The notes under the pieces were generated by a model. That model searched no databases. It was not told the DNA's origin and saw only the letters and a program-made list of their open reading frames with translations. A DNA stretch of 64,000 nt from Aedoeadaptatus ivorii (GTDB taxonomy: Bacteria > Bacillota > Clostridia > Tissierellales > Peptoniphilaceae): NCBI RefSeq assembly GCF_900638585.1, contig NZ_LR134523.1, forward strand, positions 186,001 through 250,000. Direction: 5' to 3'. The position numbers and the translations under genes were made by a program. The first letter of the stretch is position 1. Every line of letters starts with the position of its first letter. This document shows, piece after piece, positions 18,171 through 26,744 of the stretch.

Positions 18171-18437
18171 ATGCAATTAAAAGCCTTTCTAAAACATTCC
18201 ATGGCGGTACTACTGATGTCCTTCGCCATATTGATGTATTTGGCCAAGACAGAGGGAGATTTAATGCTTGTCTATTTCTTTTTTTGCTCTATTTATTCCC
18301 CCGTGGGCGGATTGATGCTAATGAGCGTGCAAAAGCATCTGCGGTTGAAATTCTTGCCTTATCTGATAGCGACCTTTCTGTGCACCATCCTTGCTATGGT
18401 GCTCACCATGGTGGTGATCTTTTCGTTGGGGACTTGA
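18171..18437 (+). CDS. Small three-helix membrane protein of unknown function
   Basis: An 88-residue hydrophobic protein with predicted helices at about 8-26, 32-52 and 60-86. I do not recognise the family; the size resembles DUF3021-type proteins but the match is weak. Start at 18171, 4-5 bases after AGGAGGTGGCC; the in-frame GTG two codons earlier lies inside the ribosome-binding site and is unlikely. Terminators precede and follow it, so it is its own transcription unit. Confidence 0.65.
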   Translation: MQLKAFLKHSMAVLLMSFAILMYLAKTEGDLMLVYFFFCSIYSPVGGLMLMSVQKHLRLKFLPYLIATFLCTILAMVLTMVVIFSLGT

Positions 18438-18448
18438 GGCTATGTATA

Positions 18449-18475
18449 TGCTGGGCGGTTTCGCTCGGCATTTTT
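18449..18475 (+). terminator. Terminator of the small membrane protein gene
   Basis: A nine-pair stem (two G-T pairs) around GTTT, followed by five T, 12 bases after the stop codon. Confidence 0.6.
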
Positions 18476-18675
18476 CACGGGAATGATAAAATCGTTCTCA
18501 TAAATTATGGTGGAGAAATTTTTTGCAAGATAGAATTTCTAGGAATAGGATGGCAAGCCGGCGATTGAATCTAAAAATAGTGAAAAATTCGTAAGGAACA
18601 TGTAATATAGCATAAATTCTAATGAATATGTGGTATTTATGAATATAGGAGAGTATGCGCAAAATCGAGAGTACT

Positions 18676-18697
18676 GCACTTTATCGTAAAAAAGTGC
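18676..18697 (+). promoter_or_regulatory. Stem-loop in the leader of the large SLH gene
   Basis: GCACTTT and AAAGTGC form a 7-bp stem with an 8-base loop about 50 bases before the start codon. No U tail follows, so it is more likely an mRNA leader structure than a terminator. The surrounding 18476-18749 gap is AT-rich and shows no other feature I can support. Confidence 0.3.
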
Positions 18698-18749
18698 GGC
18701 TTCGTTCGTGCGAGTGATCCCATTTTCGGTATTTGAATAGGAGGTAGAT

Positions 18750-21700
18750 ATGCAATTTTTGAAGGCAAAATTTCCGGCGCTATTGCTGGCGTTTGCAATG
18801 CTATTGAGTATTATTCCTGCAAACGTATTCGCAGCCATAGAGGCGCCCAATTGGGAGGAACGCCCGGACACGACAGAGAACAATGTGTGGTCGCTTCCTG
18901 CGGACGGGGATACGGTAGCGGCTCAAACCTATACCGCTCAGTACAAAGAAAACCGCACCGCCTACGAAGCCGATCCGAAATTGAAAGCACCGGCCGGCTA
19001 TGTGCGTATAGCCTTTGATCCGACCCAAGACGGACAATTCCCGGATACCGATCTCGGGGTGCAAAAAGCGTATGACGTTAAAGAGGGTACGACCTGGGCA
19101 GATGCCGTGAAAGCCGGCGTAGCGGTTCCCGAGGCACAGTACAAAGACGATACGCAGAGATTTGATCGGTGGGAACCGACATTGCCTGCAGATACCGAGA
19201 AATTGGAATCCAATCGGGAATTTGTTGCGAAATATGTATTGACGGCCGATGTTGTTCCACAATTGGGTGATGAAAGACCGAATGTTCCGAAGAACCATGT
19301 GCGCGTCAAGTTTTCGGCGGATAAAGACGGGAGCATACCCGAAGGTGAAATTAGCATCTATTGGGTAAATCCGTTAGCGAAGAATGTACAAATAAAAGCA
19401 CCCACTGTAATTCCCAATCCCGGCTACGCCTTTAGTAAGTGGTCTTACCCGATTCAAGATTCTTATCCGTCTTCAGTAAATCATATCGCGAAATATGTAT
19501 TGACAGCCGACGTCGTGGCGCAGAAACCCGGCGAAGCCAAACCGAACGTACCGGAAAACTACGTATCCGTTACCTTCAGTGCGGGCGAGAACGGAACGAT
19601 TGCCGATGGTGAAACCATCACCTACTGGGTAAATCCCGAGCAAGAAGTCACCCTAACGGCCCCGACAGTAACGGCGAATGCGGGATACACGCAAAAAGAA
19701 GGATCGGAAGCGTGGGATAAACCGCTAACCGGCACCTTTGCGAAAGCGACCACCATCACGGCGCAATACACCGCGCCTGCTGACGTCGTGGCGCAGAAAC
19801 CCGGCGAAGCCAAACCGAACGTACCGGAAAACTACGTATCCGTTACCTTCAGTGCGAGCGAGAACGGAACGATTGCCGATGGTGAAACCATCACCTACTG
19901 GGTAAATCCCGAGCAAGAAGTCACCCTAATCGCCCCGGCGGTAACGGCGAATGCGGGATACACGCAAAAAGAAGGATCGGAAGCGTGGGATAAATCGCTA
20001 ACCGGCACCTTTGCGAAAGCGACCACCATCACGGCGCAATACACCGCGCCTGCTGACGTCGTGGCGCAGAAACCCGGCGAAGCCAAACCGAACGTACCGG
20101 AAAACTACGTATCCGTTACCTTCAGTGCGGGCGAGAACGGAACGATTGCCGATGGTGAAACCATCACCTACTGGGTAAATCCCGAGCAAGAAGTCACCCT
20201 AATCGCCCCGGCGGTAACGCCAAATGCAGGATACACGCAAAAAGAAGGATCGGAAGCGTGGGATAGATCGCTAACCGGCACCTTTGCGGAAGCAACCACC
20301 ATCACGGCGCAATATGACAAACTGCCCTTTGACAAAAACCAAATTGAAAAGATAACCATAACTGCGCAGCCTGAAAATCTGGCATACAAAGAAGGGGACA
20401 AACTCGACCTGAGTGGCCTCGTCGTCACCTTGACCGACGTTTACGGCAACCAACAGGAAGTTCCGTTTGCCGACTTTGCAGACTATGGCATAACGACCGA
20501 TCCGAAAAACGGTACAGGTCTGAAGATGGAAAACAATCAGAAACCCGTCACGGTTTCTATCGGAAGCGGAGATACCCAAAAAGAAGCAACGACTGATCCG
20601 TTGAAGATTACTCCCGTCGACGTCCCGACAAAACCCGTCGTCGGCGACATCAAAGAAGGGGACAAAGCGGTCACTGTAACCGTACCGACGGACGGCGACA
20701 AGATCACCGTCACCCTGCCGGATGGCAGCACTGTAACCGCCACCAAAGACCCGGCCACGGGCGAATGGAAGACCGACGACGGAAAAGTTGTTCCGGAAGA
20801 AAACGGACAACTGCAAATGCCCGTCGATCCGGCGAAACTGACCGCAGACGGCGACGTCAAAGTCACCGTCACCGACAGCGCCACCGGCAAGATTTCGACG
20901 GCAAACACGAAAACCGTACAAAAGAGTGAAAAGCCGGATCCCGGCGTTTCGCAAACGCCCTCCGTGCGACCGATCGAAATCGGCGACACAGAAATTCGCG
21001 GAACCGGTGTACCCGGCGCAGAAATCCTCATAACCTTGCCCGACGGCCGTGCGGCACAAACCACAGTTCGTCCCGACGGCACTTGGTCCGTTCCCATCGA
21101 TCCCGCGCGAGAAGGCGATGTTTTCGAAATCGTGCAAAGAGAAGCGGGCAAAGCATCGAGCGAAACACTCCGGCAAACGGCCGAAGGCAAAGCGACCGGT
21201 CGCCCCTGGCTTCCCGGCGGTTGGATTCCGGCGCCTCCTGCCCCCGGTAATGAAGAGAAGGTAGAGATTAAACATCACAACGCCTATATCTTCGGATATC
21301 CTGACGGCACCGTACAGCCCAACGGGAACGTAACGCGCGCCGAAGCGGCCGCCATGATCGCCCGACTCGAAGGGCTTTCCCTCGACGATACGACGAAACC
21401 TGCATTTGTCGATACACCCGGCGGATGGTACAACGGCGTTATAAACGCAGTTACAAAAGCCGGGTATATGAAGGGATATCCGGACGGCAGCTTCAACCCC
21501 GGCGGAAGAATCACCCGGGCGGAATTCGCGCAGATGATCAAAACCATCGATACGCCGAATGCCGCCAAAGCACCTTTCGAAGACGTGAAAGGGCACTGGG
21601 GCGAATCTGCCATCGATCAAGCCTACGGAAACCGTCGAATCGAAGGCTATCCCTATGGATCATTCCGGCCGAATGCAAACATTACGCGCGCAGAGGCCGC

Positions 21701-21905
21701 GAAAATCCTAAACGCCTTGTATAATCGCTGGGTAGACGACGTCGGATTGCATACGGAACTCGGCAATCCCTCGGCACTCCGTCGATTCGCCGACTTGGAT
21801 CCCGACTTCTGGGGATACTATGAAATCGTCGAAGCGACCAACCCTCACGATTATCACAAAGCAAATGCCGCCAATGCGGAAATTTGGGTAGAAATCGAAA
21901 ATTAA
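18750..21905 (+). CDS. Large SLH-anchored repeat surface protein
   Basis: A 1051-residue secreted protein. It has a signal peptide (about 1-28) and an N-terminal region with two diverged repeat-like modules (about 60-250). Three near-identical 91-residue modules (about 253-525) each end in an AxAxTITAQY-type strand. A Big_3-like domain (about 530-625) and two further Ig-like modules (about 630-820) follow, then three SLH repeats (about 845-1000). A tail with WGYYEIVEATN closes the protein. SLH domains bind pyruvylated secondary wall polymer. GGAGG precedes the start and a strong terminator follows. The tail recurs in the remnant at 22027 and the broken gene ending at 35328. Confidence 0.92.
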   Translation: MQFLKAKFPALLLAFAMLLSIIPANVFAAIEAPNWEERPDTTENNVWSLPADGDTVAAQTYTAQYKENRTAYEADPKLKAPAGYVRIAFDPTQDGQFPDTDLGVQKAYDVKEGTTWADAVKAGVAVPEAQYKDDTQRFDRWEPTLPADTEKLESNREFVAKYVLTADVVPQLGDERPNVPKNHVRVKFSADKDGSIPEGEISIYWVNPLAKNVQIKAPTVIPNPGYAFSKWSYPIQDSYPSSVNHIAKYVLTADVVAQKPGEAKPNVPENYVSVTFSAGENGTIADGETITYWVNPEQEVTLTAPTVTANAGYTQKEGSEAWDKPLTGTFAKATTITAQYTAPADVVAQKPGEAKPNVPENYVSVTFSASENGTIADGETITYWVNPEQEVTLIAPAVTANAGYTQKEGSEAWDKSLTGTFAKATTITAQYTAPADVVAQKPGEAKPNVPENYVSVTFSAGENGTIADGETITYWVNPEQEVTLIAPAVTPNAGYTQKEGSEAWDRSLTGTFAEATTITAQYDKLPFDKNQIEKITITAQPENLAYKEGDKLDLSGLVVTLTDVYGNQQEVPFADFADYGITTDPKNGTGLKMENNQKPVTVSIGSGDTQKEATTDPLKITPVDVPTKPVVGDIKEGDKAVTVTVPTDGDKITVTLPDGSTVTATKDPATGEWKTDDGKVVPEENGQLQMPVDPAKLTADGDVKVTVTDSATGKISTANTKTVQKSEKPDPGVSQTPSVRPIEIGDTEIRGTGVPGAEILITLPDGRAAQTTVRPDGTWSVPIDPAREGDVFEIVQREAGKASSETLRQTAEGKATGRPWLPGGWIPAPPAPGNEEKVEIKHHNAYIFGYPDGTVQPNGNVTRAEAAAMIARLEGLSLDDTTKPAFVDTPGGWYNGVINAVTKAGYMKGYPDGSFNPGGRITRAEFAQMIKTIDTPNAAKAPFEDVKGHWGESAIDQAYGNRRIEGYPYGSFRPNANITRAEAAKILNALYNRWVDDVGLHTELGNPSALRRFADLDPDFWGYYEIVEATNPHDYHKANAANAEIWVEIEN
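19506..20324 (+). repeat. Three in-frame 273-bp tandem repeats inside the SLH protein gene
   Basis: Copies begin at 19506, 19779 and 20052 with an exact 273-base period (91 codons). Identity is nearly complete for copies 1-2 and slightly lower toward the end of copy 3. Homologous recombination could change the copy number without shifting the frame. Confidence 0.95.
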
Positions 21906-21910
21906 CGCGT

Positions 21911-21952
21911 ACAAAAAGAGATCTGCACAAGAATCGTGCAGATCTCTTTTTG
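21911..21952. terminator. Bidirectional terminator after the SLH protein gene
   Basis: Near-perfect 17-18-bp arms (ACAAAAAGAGATCTGCAC and its complement) around AAGAATC. It has T runs in both orientations. Confidence 0.9.
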
Positions 21953-21983
21953 TGTATCTTATAGCCGTATATCTTAGGCAAAC

Positions 21984-22016
21984 ACAAAAAAAACCCCTTC
22001 ATGCGAGGGAGTTTTG
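21984..22016 (-). terminator. Terminator downstream of the SLH remnant
   Basis: On the minus strand AACTCCC ... GGGGTTT arms lead into a run of eight T. Confidence 0.55.
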
Positions 22017-22026
22017 TGCGTATGGC

Positions 22027-22330
22027 TTACTTCAAATTCAGGACCTTGGTCCAATCTTCGTATTCTCTGCCGAGTTTGTCCGTATTCCCGCGGCGAGTAA
22101 ATTCGTGGGTATTGGAGGCTTCTACAATTTCGTAGTAGTACCATGCGTTTTTGTCCAAGTCGGTAAAGGCATGGAGTGCAGAGAGAATGTCTTGCGAAAG
22201 CCCCTTTTCGTCCGCTACGCGATCGTATTTTCTGTTGAGCATAGTGGCGGTTTCTGCGCGGGCTACATTGCCCTTGGGGAGTACCGTATCTTCGGGATAG
22301 GCGATTAAGTAAACGGCGTGGATCTTTACC
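22027..22330 (-). pseudogene. Remnant of an SLH protein: end of SLH3 plus conserved tail
   Basis: The minus-strand frame reads IAYPEDTVLPKGNVARAE, the start of an SLH motif, and continues to a tail with FTDLDKNAWYYYEIVEASN, matching the tails of the SLH genes ending at 21905 and 35328. Upstream the frame meets a stop near 22333, so signal peptide, body and two SLH repeats are missing. A further open stretch of about 50 codons without a start (about 22366-22520, minus) may be more debris of the same gene, but I cannot identify it. Confidence 0.75.
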
Positions 22331-22532
22331 TTTTTTCTTCATTTTCTTACCGGATTTCATGTAATCTTTTCTATGGACATGGTACTTTTACCTTTTAGAA
22401 CACCTCTCGTAAGGATCTTTTGTATCTTCGAAATTGGCGATACTTTGAGACCGTAGATATGGCGATTATCGTCGTATACCAAAAAGATCGCCGAGTTCCA
22501 ATTCTTAGTTAGAAGTTAGGATGCAATGCAGA

Positions 22533-22562
22533 CAAAAAAGAGACCCGACGGGCGGATCTCTT
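22533..22562 (-). terminator. Terminator of the DUF2188 gene
   Basis: AGAGATCCG-CCCGT-CGGGTCTCT hairpin on the minus strand followed by six T. Confidence 0.8.
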
Positions 22563-22576
22563 ACTATGGTTGCTCC

Positions 22577-22984
22577 CTACTTACCTTCCTTGCCTTCTTT
22601 GGTATAGCTTACGACTTTTGCCCCTCTGTGGCCGGCAATTTCTTTAGCGCGTGCCTCGGCATCTTTTTTGAGGTCGAAAAGGGAGTCGGCGCGTTTAGCA
22701 CCTTCCGAGATGACTTCCCATTTTTCGTCGTCTTTGCGATAGCGTACGAGGACTTCTTTGACGTCTTTTTCGGGTTTGGCATCGGTGGCGGTCTTGTTTT
22801 GTTTTTCCATTTTGCCCTGATCCTGTGCCCATTTTTCTGCCTGTGCAGTGCCGATGGGAATGGCTCTGTCTTCGGGCATGTGCTCATCTTCCATTAAGGC
22901 ATTGATGATGTCAATGGCCTTGTTCCGAACCGCGGGATCGAGGTTCTTTAAGGACGGCGGATAGTCTTTTTTTGTATAGGGCAT
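22577..22984 (-). CDS. YdaT-like protein with DUF2188 domain
   Basis: A 135-residue soluble protein. The N-terminal part (about 1-55) has the YdaT/ChaB-like pattern DYPPSLKNLDPAVRNKAIDI...AIPIGTAQAEKW. The C-terminal part (about 75-130) is a DUF2188 domain (KWEVISEGAKRADSLFDLKKDAE ending in GAKVVSYTKEG). The family is often stress-induced in Bacillus; the molecular role is unknown. Start at 22984 (ATG after AGGAGGTGCCT). Monocistronic. Confidence 0.88.
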   Translation of the reverse strand: MPYTKKDYPPSLKNLDPAVRNKAIDIINALMEDEHMPEDRAIPIGTAQAEKWAQDQGKMEKQNKTATDAKPEKDVKEVLVRYRKDDEKWEVISEGAKRADSLFDLKKDAEARAKEIAGHRGAKVVSYTKEGKEGK

Positions 22985-23094
22985 AGGCACCTCCTGCTTG
23001 CTATTTACCCCGATTGTATGAAAACTTACAGGACTTTTCCGAGAATGAACAAATATCGGGGGCGGTGGGGTAAAATCATAGGAAAGGAGGCAAT

Positions 23095-23493
23095 ATGAAG
23101 TTTACGGAATCTTTGCCCGCAGTCGAAGCGTACAATGCGCTGCGCCTTTCGTCGGGGATCGGCAATGCGAAGGCGCCTGCGCAGGTGCGCCGTGCGCTTG
23201 CGGGTTCGCTGTATGTCATTAGCGGCTACGACGGCGAGAAGTTGGTGGCCATGGGACGGATTGTGGGCGACGGCGGCATTACCTACGGCATTGCCGATGT
23301 GATGGTGGACAGGGCGTACCAGGGAAAAGGGCTTGGCGAAGAGATTGTCTCTCGCATCGACGATTGGCTGGATGCCAACACGGAAGGGGAGTGTTTTATT
23401 ATGCTGCTCGCCAATGCCGGGGCGGCTCGGTTCTATGCGCGGCACGGGTTTCGCTATGTGGATCCTAAGATGGTGGGGATGCTCCGAACCTAG
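23095..23493 (+). CDS. GNAT family N-acetyltransferase
   Basis: A 132-residue acyl-CoA N-acyltransferase. Motif A (VDRAYQGKGLGEEIV, about 75-90) supplies the pyrophosphate-binding loop. The C-terminal ANAGAARFYARHGF is the usual GNAT motif B. Acceptor substrate unknown. AAAGGAGG lies 6 bases before the start. The CmpB-like gene begins 24 bases after its stop, so they may be co-transcribed. Confidence 0.9.
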   Translation: MKFTESLPAVEAYNALRLSSGIGNAKAPAQVRRALAGSLYVISGYDGEKLVAMGRIVGDGGITYGIADVMVDRAYQGKGLGEEIVSRIDDWLDANTEGECFIMLLANAGAARFYARHGFRYVDPKMVGMLRT

Positions 23494-23517
23494 GCGTCCA
23501 ATGGAAGGGGTAAATTC

Positions 23518-24468
23518 GTGGATGGAATCAATATGCAGCAGTTGTTGTGGCTGTTTTTCGCCTACTCGTTTTTGGGGTGGGCGATGGAAGTGGTGCTCAA
23601 GTATTTTCAATACGGAAGGTGGATCAACCGCGGCTTTTTAGTGGGCCCGTACTGTCCGATTTACGGCACCGGCGCCGTGATCGTCACGGTGGCGGGCGCG
23701 CTGCTGGAGCCGGTGGATACGTCGTATGGCACGAGTTTTTTGCTGTCGTTTTTCCTCTGCGGGGCGCTGGAATATATGACGAGCTATGTGCTGGAGAAGC
23801 GCTTTTACGCTCGGTGGTGGGATTATAGCCAAAAGCCGATGAATCTGCACGGCAGGGTATGGATCGGCAATCTGATTCTATTCGGGATCGGGGGCGTTTG
23901 TATTGAAAAGGCGGCGAACCCCGTGCTCCTTCTGCTTTTTGCGCGTGGGGATAGGCGGCAGATGGCGCTTTTTCTCGGTGCGCTTGCGGCGCTGTTTTTG
24001 GCGGATGTGCTGGTGTCGTATTTTGTCATGCATCTCTTAAAGGAAGGGGTGGAGAAGAGTATGGCAGACAAAAGCGAAGAGATTGCGGCGGAAGTGCGGT
24101 ATCTTTTGGAAAACCGATCCGCCCTGCATAAGCGCATCCTCGACGCCTATCCGGAACTTACGTTTCGAACGGATCGGGTAAAGGCGCGCATTGCGCGGAT
24201 TCGAAAAGAGGGCGAGCACATTCGTCGGCTTGCCGAAGAAAAGGTGGAGGATCTCGAAGAACGTGCCCGGACGGGGCGGGAGATGGCGTCGAAAAATCTC
24301 GTCACCACCCGCGGCTTGCAGCGCGAGATTATTGAAAAGCAAGAGGCGCTGATCGATCTGTTGCGCACCGAAGATGGCGACAGAAAGGCGATCGAACAGT
24401 TAGAAGAAGCCATTTCGGCGGACAAAGCATTGTTGGAAAGCCGGGAATTTTATAAACGGCTGCCGTAA
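23518..24468 (+). CDS. Putative ABC transporter permease, CmpB-like (PF06541)
   Basis: A 316-residue membrane protein. The N-terminal half holds about five helices with the family signature FLGWAMEV and GFLVGPYCPIYGTGA, then LEYMTSYVLEKRFYARWWDYS. The C-terminal half (about 180-316) is a highly charged coiled coil. The family is labelled an ABC permease, but no ATPase partner lies here and the function is unproven. The GTG start at 23518 is chosen because GGAAGGGG lies 8 bases upstream; ATG at 23533 is an alternative. Confidence 0.85.
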   Translation: MDGINMQQLLWLFFAYSFLGWAMEVVLKYFQYGRWINRGFLVGPYCPIYGTGAVIVTVAGALLEPVDTSYGTSFLLSFFLCGALEYMTSYVLEKRFYARWWDYSQKPMNLHGRVWIGNLILFGIGGVCIEKAANPVLLLLFARGDRRQMALFLGALAALFLADVLVSYFVMHLLKEGVEKSMADKSEEIAAEVRYLLENRSALHKRILDAYPELTFRTDRVKARIARIRKEGEHIRRLAEEKVEDLEERARTGREMASKNLVTTRGLQREIIEKQEALIDLLRTEDGDRKAIEQLEEAISADKALLESREFYKRLP

Positions 24469-24484
24469 AGAGAGGAAGGTTATA

Positions 24485-25063
24485 ATGAAAGAAAGATACA
24501 GAATCGAGCCCGCTTCGGGCAAGAAGATTCCCGTGCGTGCGGGCGATCGCATTGCCGTCATCGACGAGGAGGGCGGTCAGGTGGCGGATTTTTTTGCCGT
24601 CATCGACGGGGACAGCGGCGAGTTTTTATCGCCCGGGGTGACGATGGATATTAACGAATCGCTTCACATCGGCGTGGGCGATACGCTCTATTCCAATCGC
24701 TATCGACCGCTTTTTGAGATCGAGCGCGACGACGTGGGCGAACACGACCTGTTGCACCCCTGTTGCAGTCCCGCCATGTACGACTTCTTCTACCACAATG
24801 GGGCGGGACATCCCAACTGTCTTGACAATATCAACGGCGCGTTGGGGACGGCCTTTCCCATTCTTCGCCCAGTCAATCTGTTTATGCATACGGCGGTGGC
24901 GGAAGACGGCAGTTTTTCGGTGTGCCGGCCGCCTTCGAAGGCGGGGGATGCGGTGGTGCTCAAGGCACTGGAGGATATGATCTTGGGTGTGGCGGCGTGC
25001 AGCGTCAGCGAGAGCGAATGCAATGCGGGGAAATGCACCGCCATTATCGTGGAGGTGGAGTGA
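24485..25063 (+). CDS. DUF1989 / urea carboxylase-associated family protein
   Basis: A 192-residue soluble protein with the DUF1989 pattern: GGQVADFFAV near residue 30, HDLLHPCCSPAMY near 85, NCLDNINGAL near 110 and a conserved Cys/Asp-rich end. Relatives accompany urea amidolyase genes, but none is present here, so the substrate is unknown. It sits between the CmpB-like gene (16 bases) and a response regulator (9 bases) in an apparent operon. Confidence 0.88.
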   Translation: MKERYRIEPASGKKIPVRAGDRIAVIDEEGGQVADFFAVIDGDSGEFLSPGVTMDINESLHIGVGDTLYSNRYRPLFEIERDDVGEHDLLHPCCSPAMYDFFYHNGAGHPNCLDNINGALGTAFPILRPVNLFMHTAVAEDGSFSVCRPPSKAGDAVVLKALEDMILGVAACSVSESECNAGKCTAIIVEVE

Positions 25064-25072
25064 GGAGGTTCT

Positions 25073-25741
25073 ATGCGGATTCTGCTCTTGGAAGACGACG
25101 CGGTGATCGCCTTTTCGGTGCGTCGCTTTTTCGAAAACGCGGGTCATGCGGTCGATCGATTCGAGACCATGGCCGATTGCGCCGACGCGGACCCCGACGC
25201 TTATGACGTGGTGCTGTTGGATCTCAATCTGCCCGACGGTACGGGTTTCGAGTTTTTGGCATATCTCGACGCCATCGGCGCTGCGGTGCCCGTATTGGTC
25301 TTGAGCGTGCGGGATCGGGAGGCGGATATTCTCGCGGCTTTCGACAAGGGGGCCGACGACTACATCACCAAGCCCTTTTCCCTGCCGGTGCTTGCGGCGC
25401 GGGTGCGCAATGTGTGTCACCGCGCGGGCGGTGCACCGACGGCGGTTGCGGCGGGCGGGCTTACGCTCTATCCGGAAAATAAGTCGGTGCGGATCGACGG
25501 GGAGAATGCGGCGTTGAATGCGGCGGAGTACGATTTGTTGGAAGCGCTGCTTCAAAATCGCGGAATCTGTATGCTGCGTTCGCGGCTGCTCGACGAGATC
25601 TGGCGCGAAAACCGCCGCCCCGTGAACGACAACACCCTGACGGTGACGGTCAAGCGGCTGCGGGAAAAGCTGGGCCATTACGGGCGCCATATACATACGG
25701 AACGCGGCTTGGGGTACCGCTGGGAGGACGAGGATGTGTAA
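25073..25741 (+). CDS. OmpR-family response regulator
   Basis: A 222-residue two-component regulator. The receiver domain (1-118) has acidic residues 7-9, phosphoacceptor Asp50 (LLDLNLP) and the Lys of ITKPFSLP. The winged-helix output domain (about 128-222) has NDNTLTVTVKRLREKLG. It is followed by its sensor kinase, whose start overlaps its stop by 8 bases. GAGGAGG precedes the start. Target genes are not evident. Confidence 0.95.
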   Translation: MRILLLEDDAVIAFSVRRFFENAGHAVDRFETMADCADADPDAYDVVLLDLNLPDGTGFEFLAYLDAIGAAVPVLVLSVRDREADILAAFDKGADDYITKPFSLPVLAARVRNVCHRAGGAPTAVAAGGLTLYPENKSVRIDGENAALNAAEYDLLEALLQNRGICMLRSRLLDEIWRENRRPVNDNTLTVTVKRLREKLGHYGRHIHTERGLGYRWEDEDV

Positions 25742-26702
25742 ATACAGAGCGGTCCTTTTGCCTGCGGCCCTCTTTTTTGCTTCGGCGGTGATTCTATGGG
25801 TAAGCCCTTATGCCGATGCGTATACCCTCGGCTATTTCTTTTTGCTCGCCGCGGCGACGGGTGTGCATTTGTACGTCCGGGAACGGAAAGAGAAGCGCAA
25901 TTTTTCCGAGGATCTCGCCCGTTTTCGCGCGGGAATTCGCGCGGAGAAGCTCGATTCGTTACAATTCGACGATACGGTGTTTTTGTACCTCGTCGACGAT
26001 GTGGAAAAGATCCTCGCCGAAAAGCAGCGCGCCTACGACCACGAAAAGGCGACGCGCGATCTGATTCGCCAAAATGCCGAGGACATTGCCCATCAGATCA
26101 AGACGCCGCTTGCGGGAATCGGCATGCTTTTGGATCTCGCCCGCACCGATCCCGCCAGGCGGGCGGAATATCTCGATATGGTGGAGCGGGAGATGGAGCG
26201 GCTGGGCGCGCTCTGCGATTTGCTCTTAAAACTCGCGCAGATCGACGCCGAGGCGGTGGCGCCCAAGCGGGAGCCGGTGTCGCTTCGGAGTTTGGTGCTC
26301 GACGGGGAAATGTATCTCGAGCCGCTGTTTTTGGAACGAAACATCCGCCTCGCCCTCTCCGATGGGGATGTGGTGGTACAGGGCGACCGGGTGTGGTTGT
26401 TTGAGGCGGTGGTGAATTTGCTGAAAAACGCCGCCGAAGTCTCGCCCGCCGGCGCCCAAGTCGAGGTAGAATTCGAGGACAACGAGATTTACCGGGGATT
26501 TTCCGTGTGCGACCGGGGAAAGGGCATCGCCCTCGAGAAGCGAAAGCGCATCTTCGAACGCTTTTACAAGGCGGATCCTCGGGGCGAGGGGTTTGGGATC
26601 GGGCTTTCGATGGTAAAGGCCGTGGCGGATTTGCACGACGCCGACGTCGTAGTGGAATCCTCCTGTGCCGGCAGTCGCTTTTCCGTTCGCTTTTACCGCT
26701 AG
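25734..26702 (+). CDS. Sensor histidine kinase
   Basis: A 322-residue membrane kinase. Two helices (about 5-22 and 26-44) with almost no extracellular loop give an intramembrane-sensing (BceS-like) layout. The HisKA H-box is EDIAHQIKTPLAGI, the N-box VVNLLKNAAE, then DRGKGI and GFGIGLSMV. It is translationally coupled to the response regulator at 25073. Intramembrane-sensing kinases usually detect cell-envelope stress through a partner transporter; none is adjacent. Confidence 0.93.
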   Translation: MCKYRAVLLPAALFFASAVILWVSPYADAYTLGYFFLLAAATGVHLYVRERKEKRNFSEDLARFRAGIRAEKLDSLQFDDTVFLYLVDDVEKILAEKQRAYDHEKATRDLIRQNAEDIAHQIKTPLAGIGMLLDLARTDPARRAEYLDMVEREMERLGALCDLLLKLAQIDAEAVAPKREPVSLRSLVLDGEMYLEPLFLERNIRLALSDGDVVVQGDRVWLFEAVVNLLKNAAEVSPAGAQVEVEFEDNEIYRGFSVCDRGKGIALEKRKRIFERFYKADPRGEGFGIGLSMVKAVADLHDADVVVESSCAGSRFSVRFYR

Positions 26703-26744
26703 GGGGAGTGTTTTTGTGAAATTCTGTTCTTGTTTGCGCAACCG

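Noticed and set aside
20271-21620. 449-codon minus-strand open frame in the SLH gene
   Set aside because: Repetitive mirror of the SLH protein repeats; no start signal and no domain.
24626-25696. 356-codon open frame on the minus strand
   Set aside because: Lies opposite the DUF1989 and response regulator genes, both with clear motifs and ribosome-binding sites.
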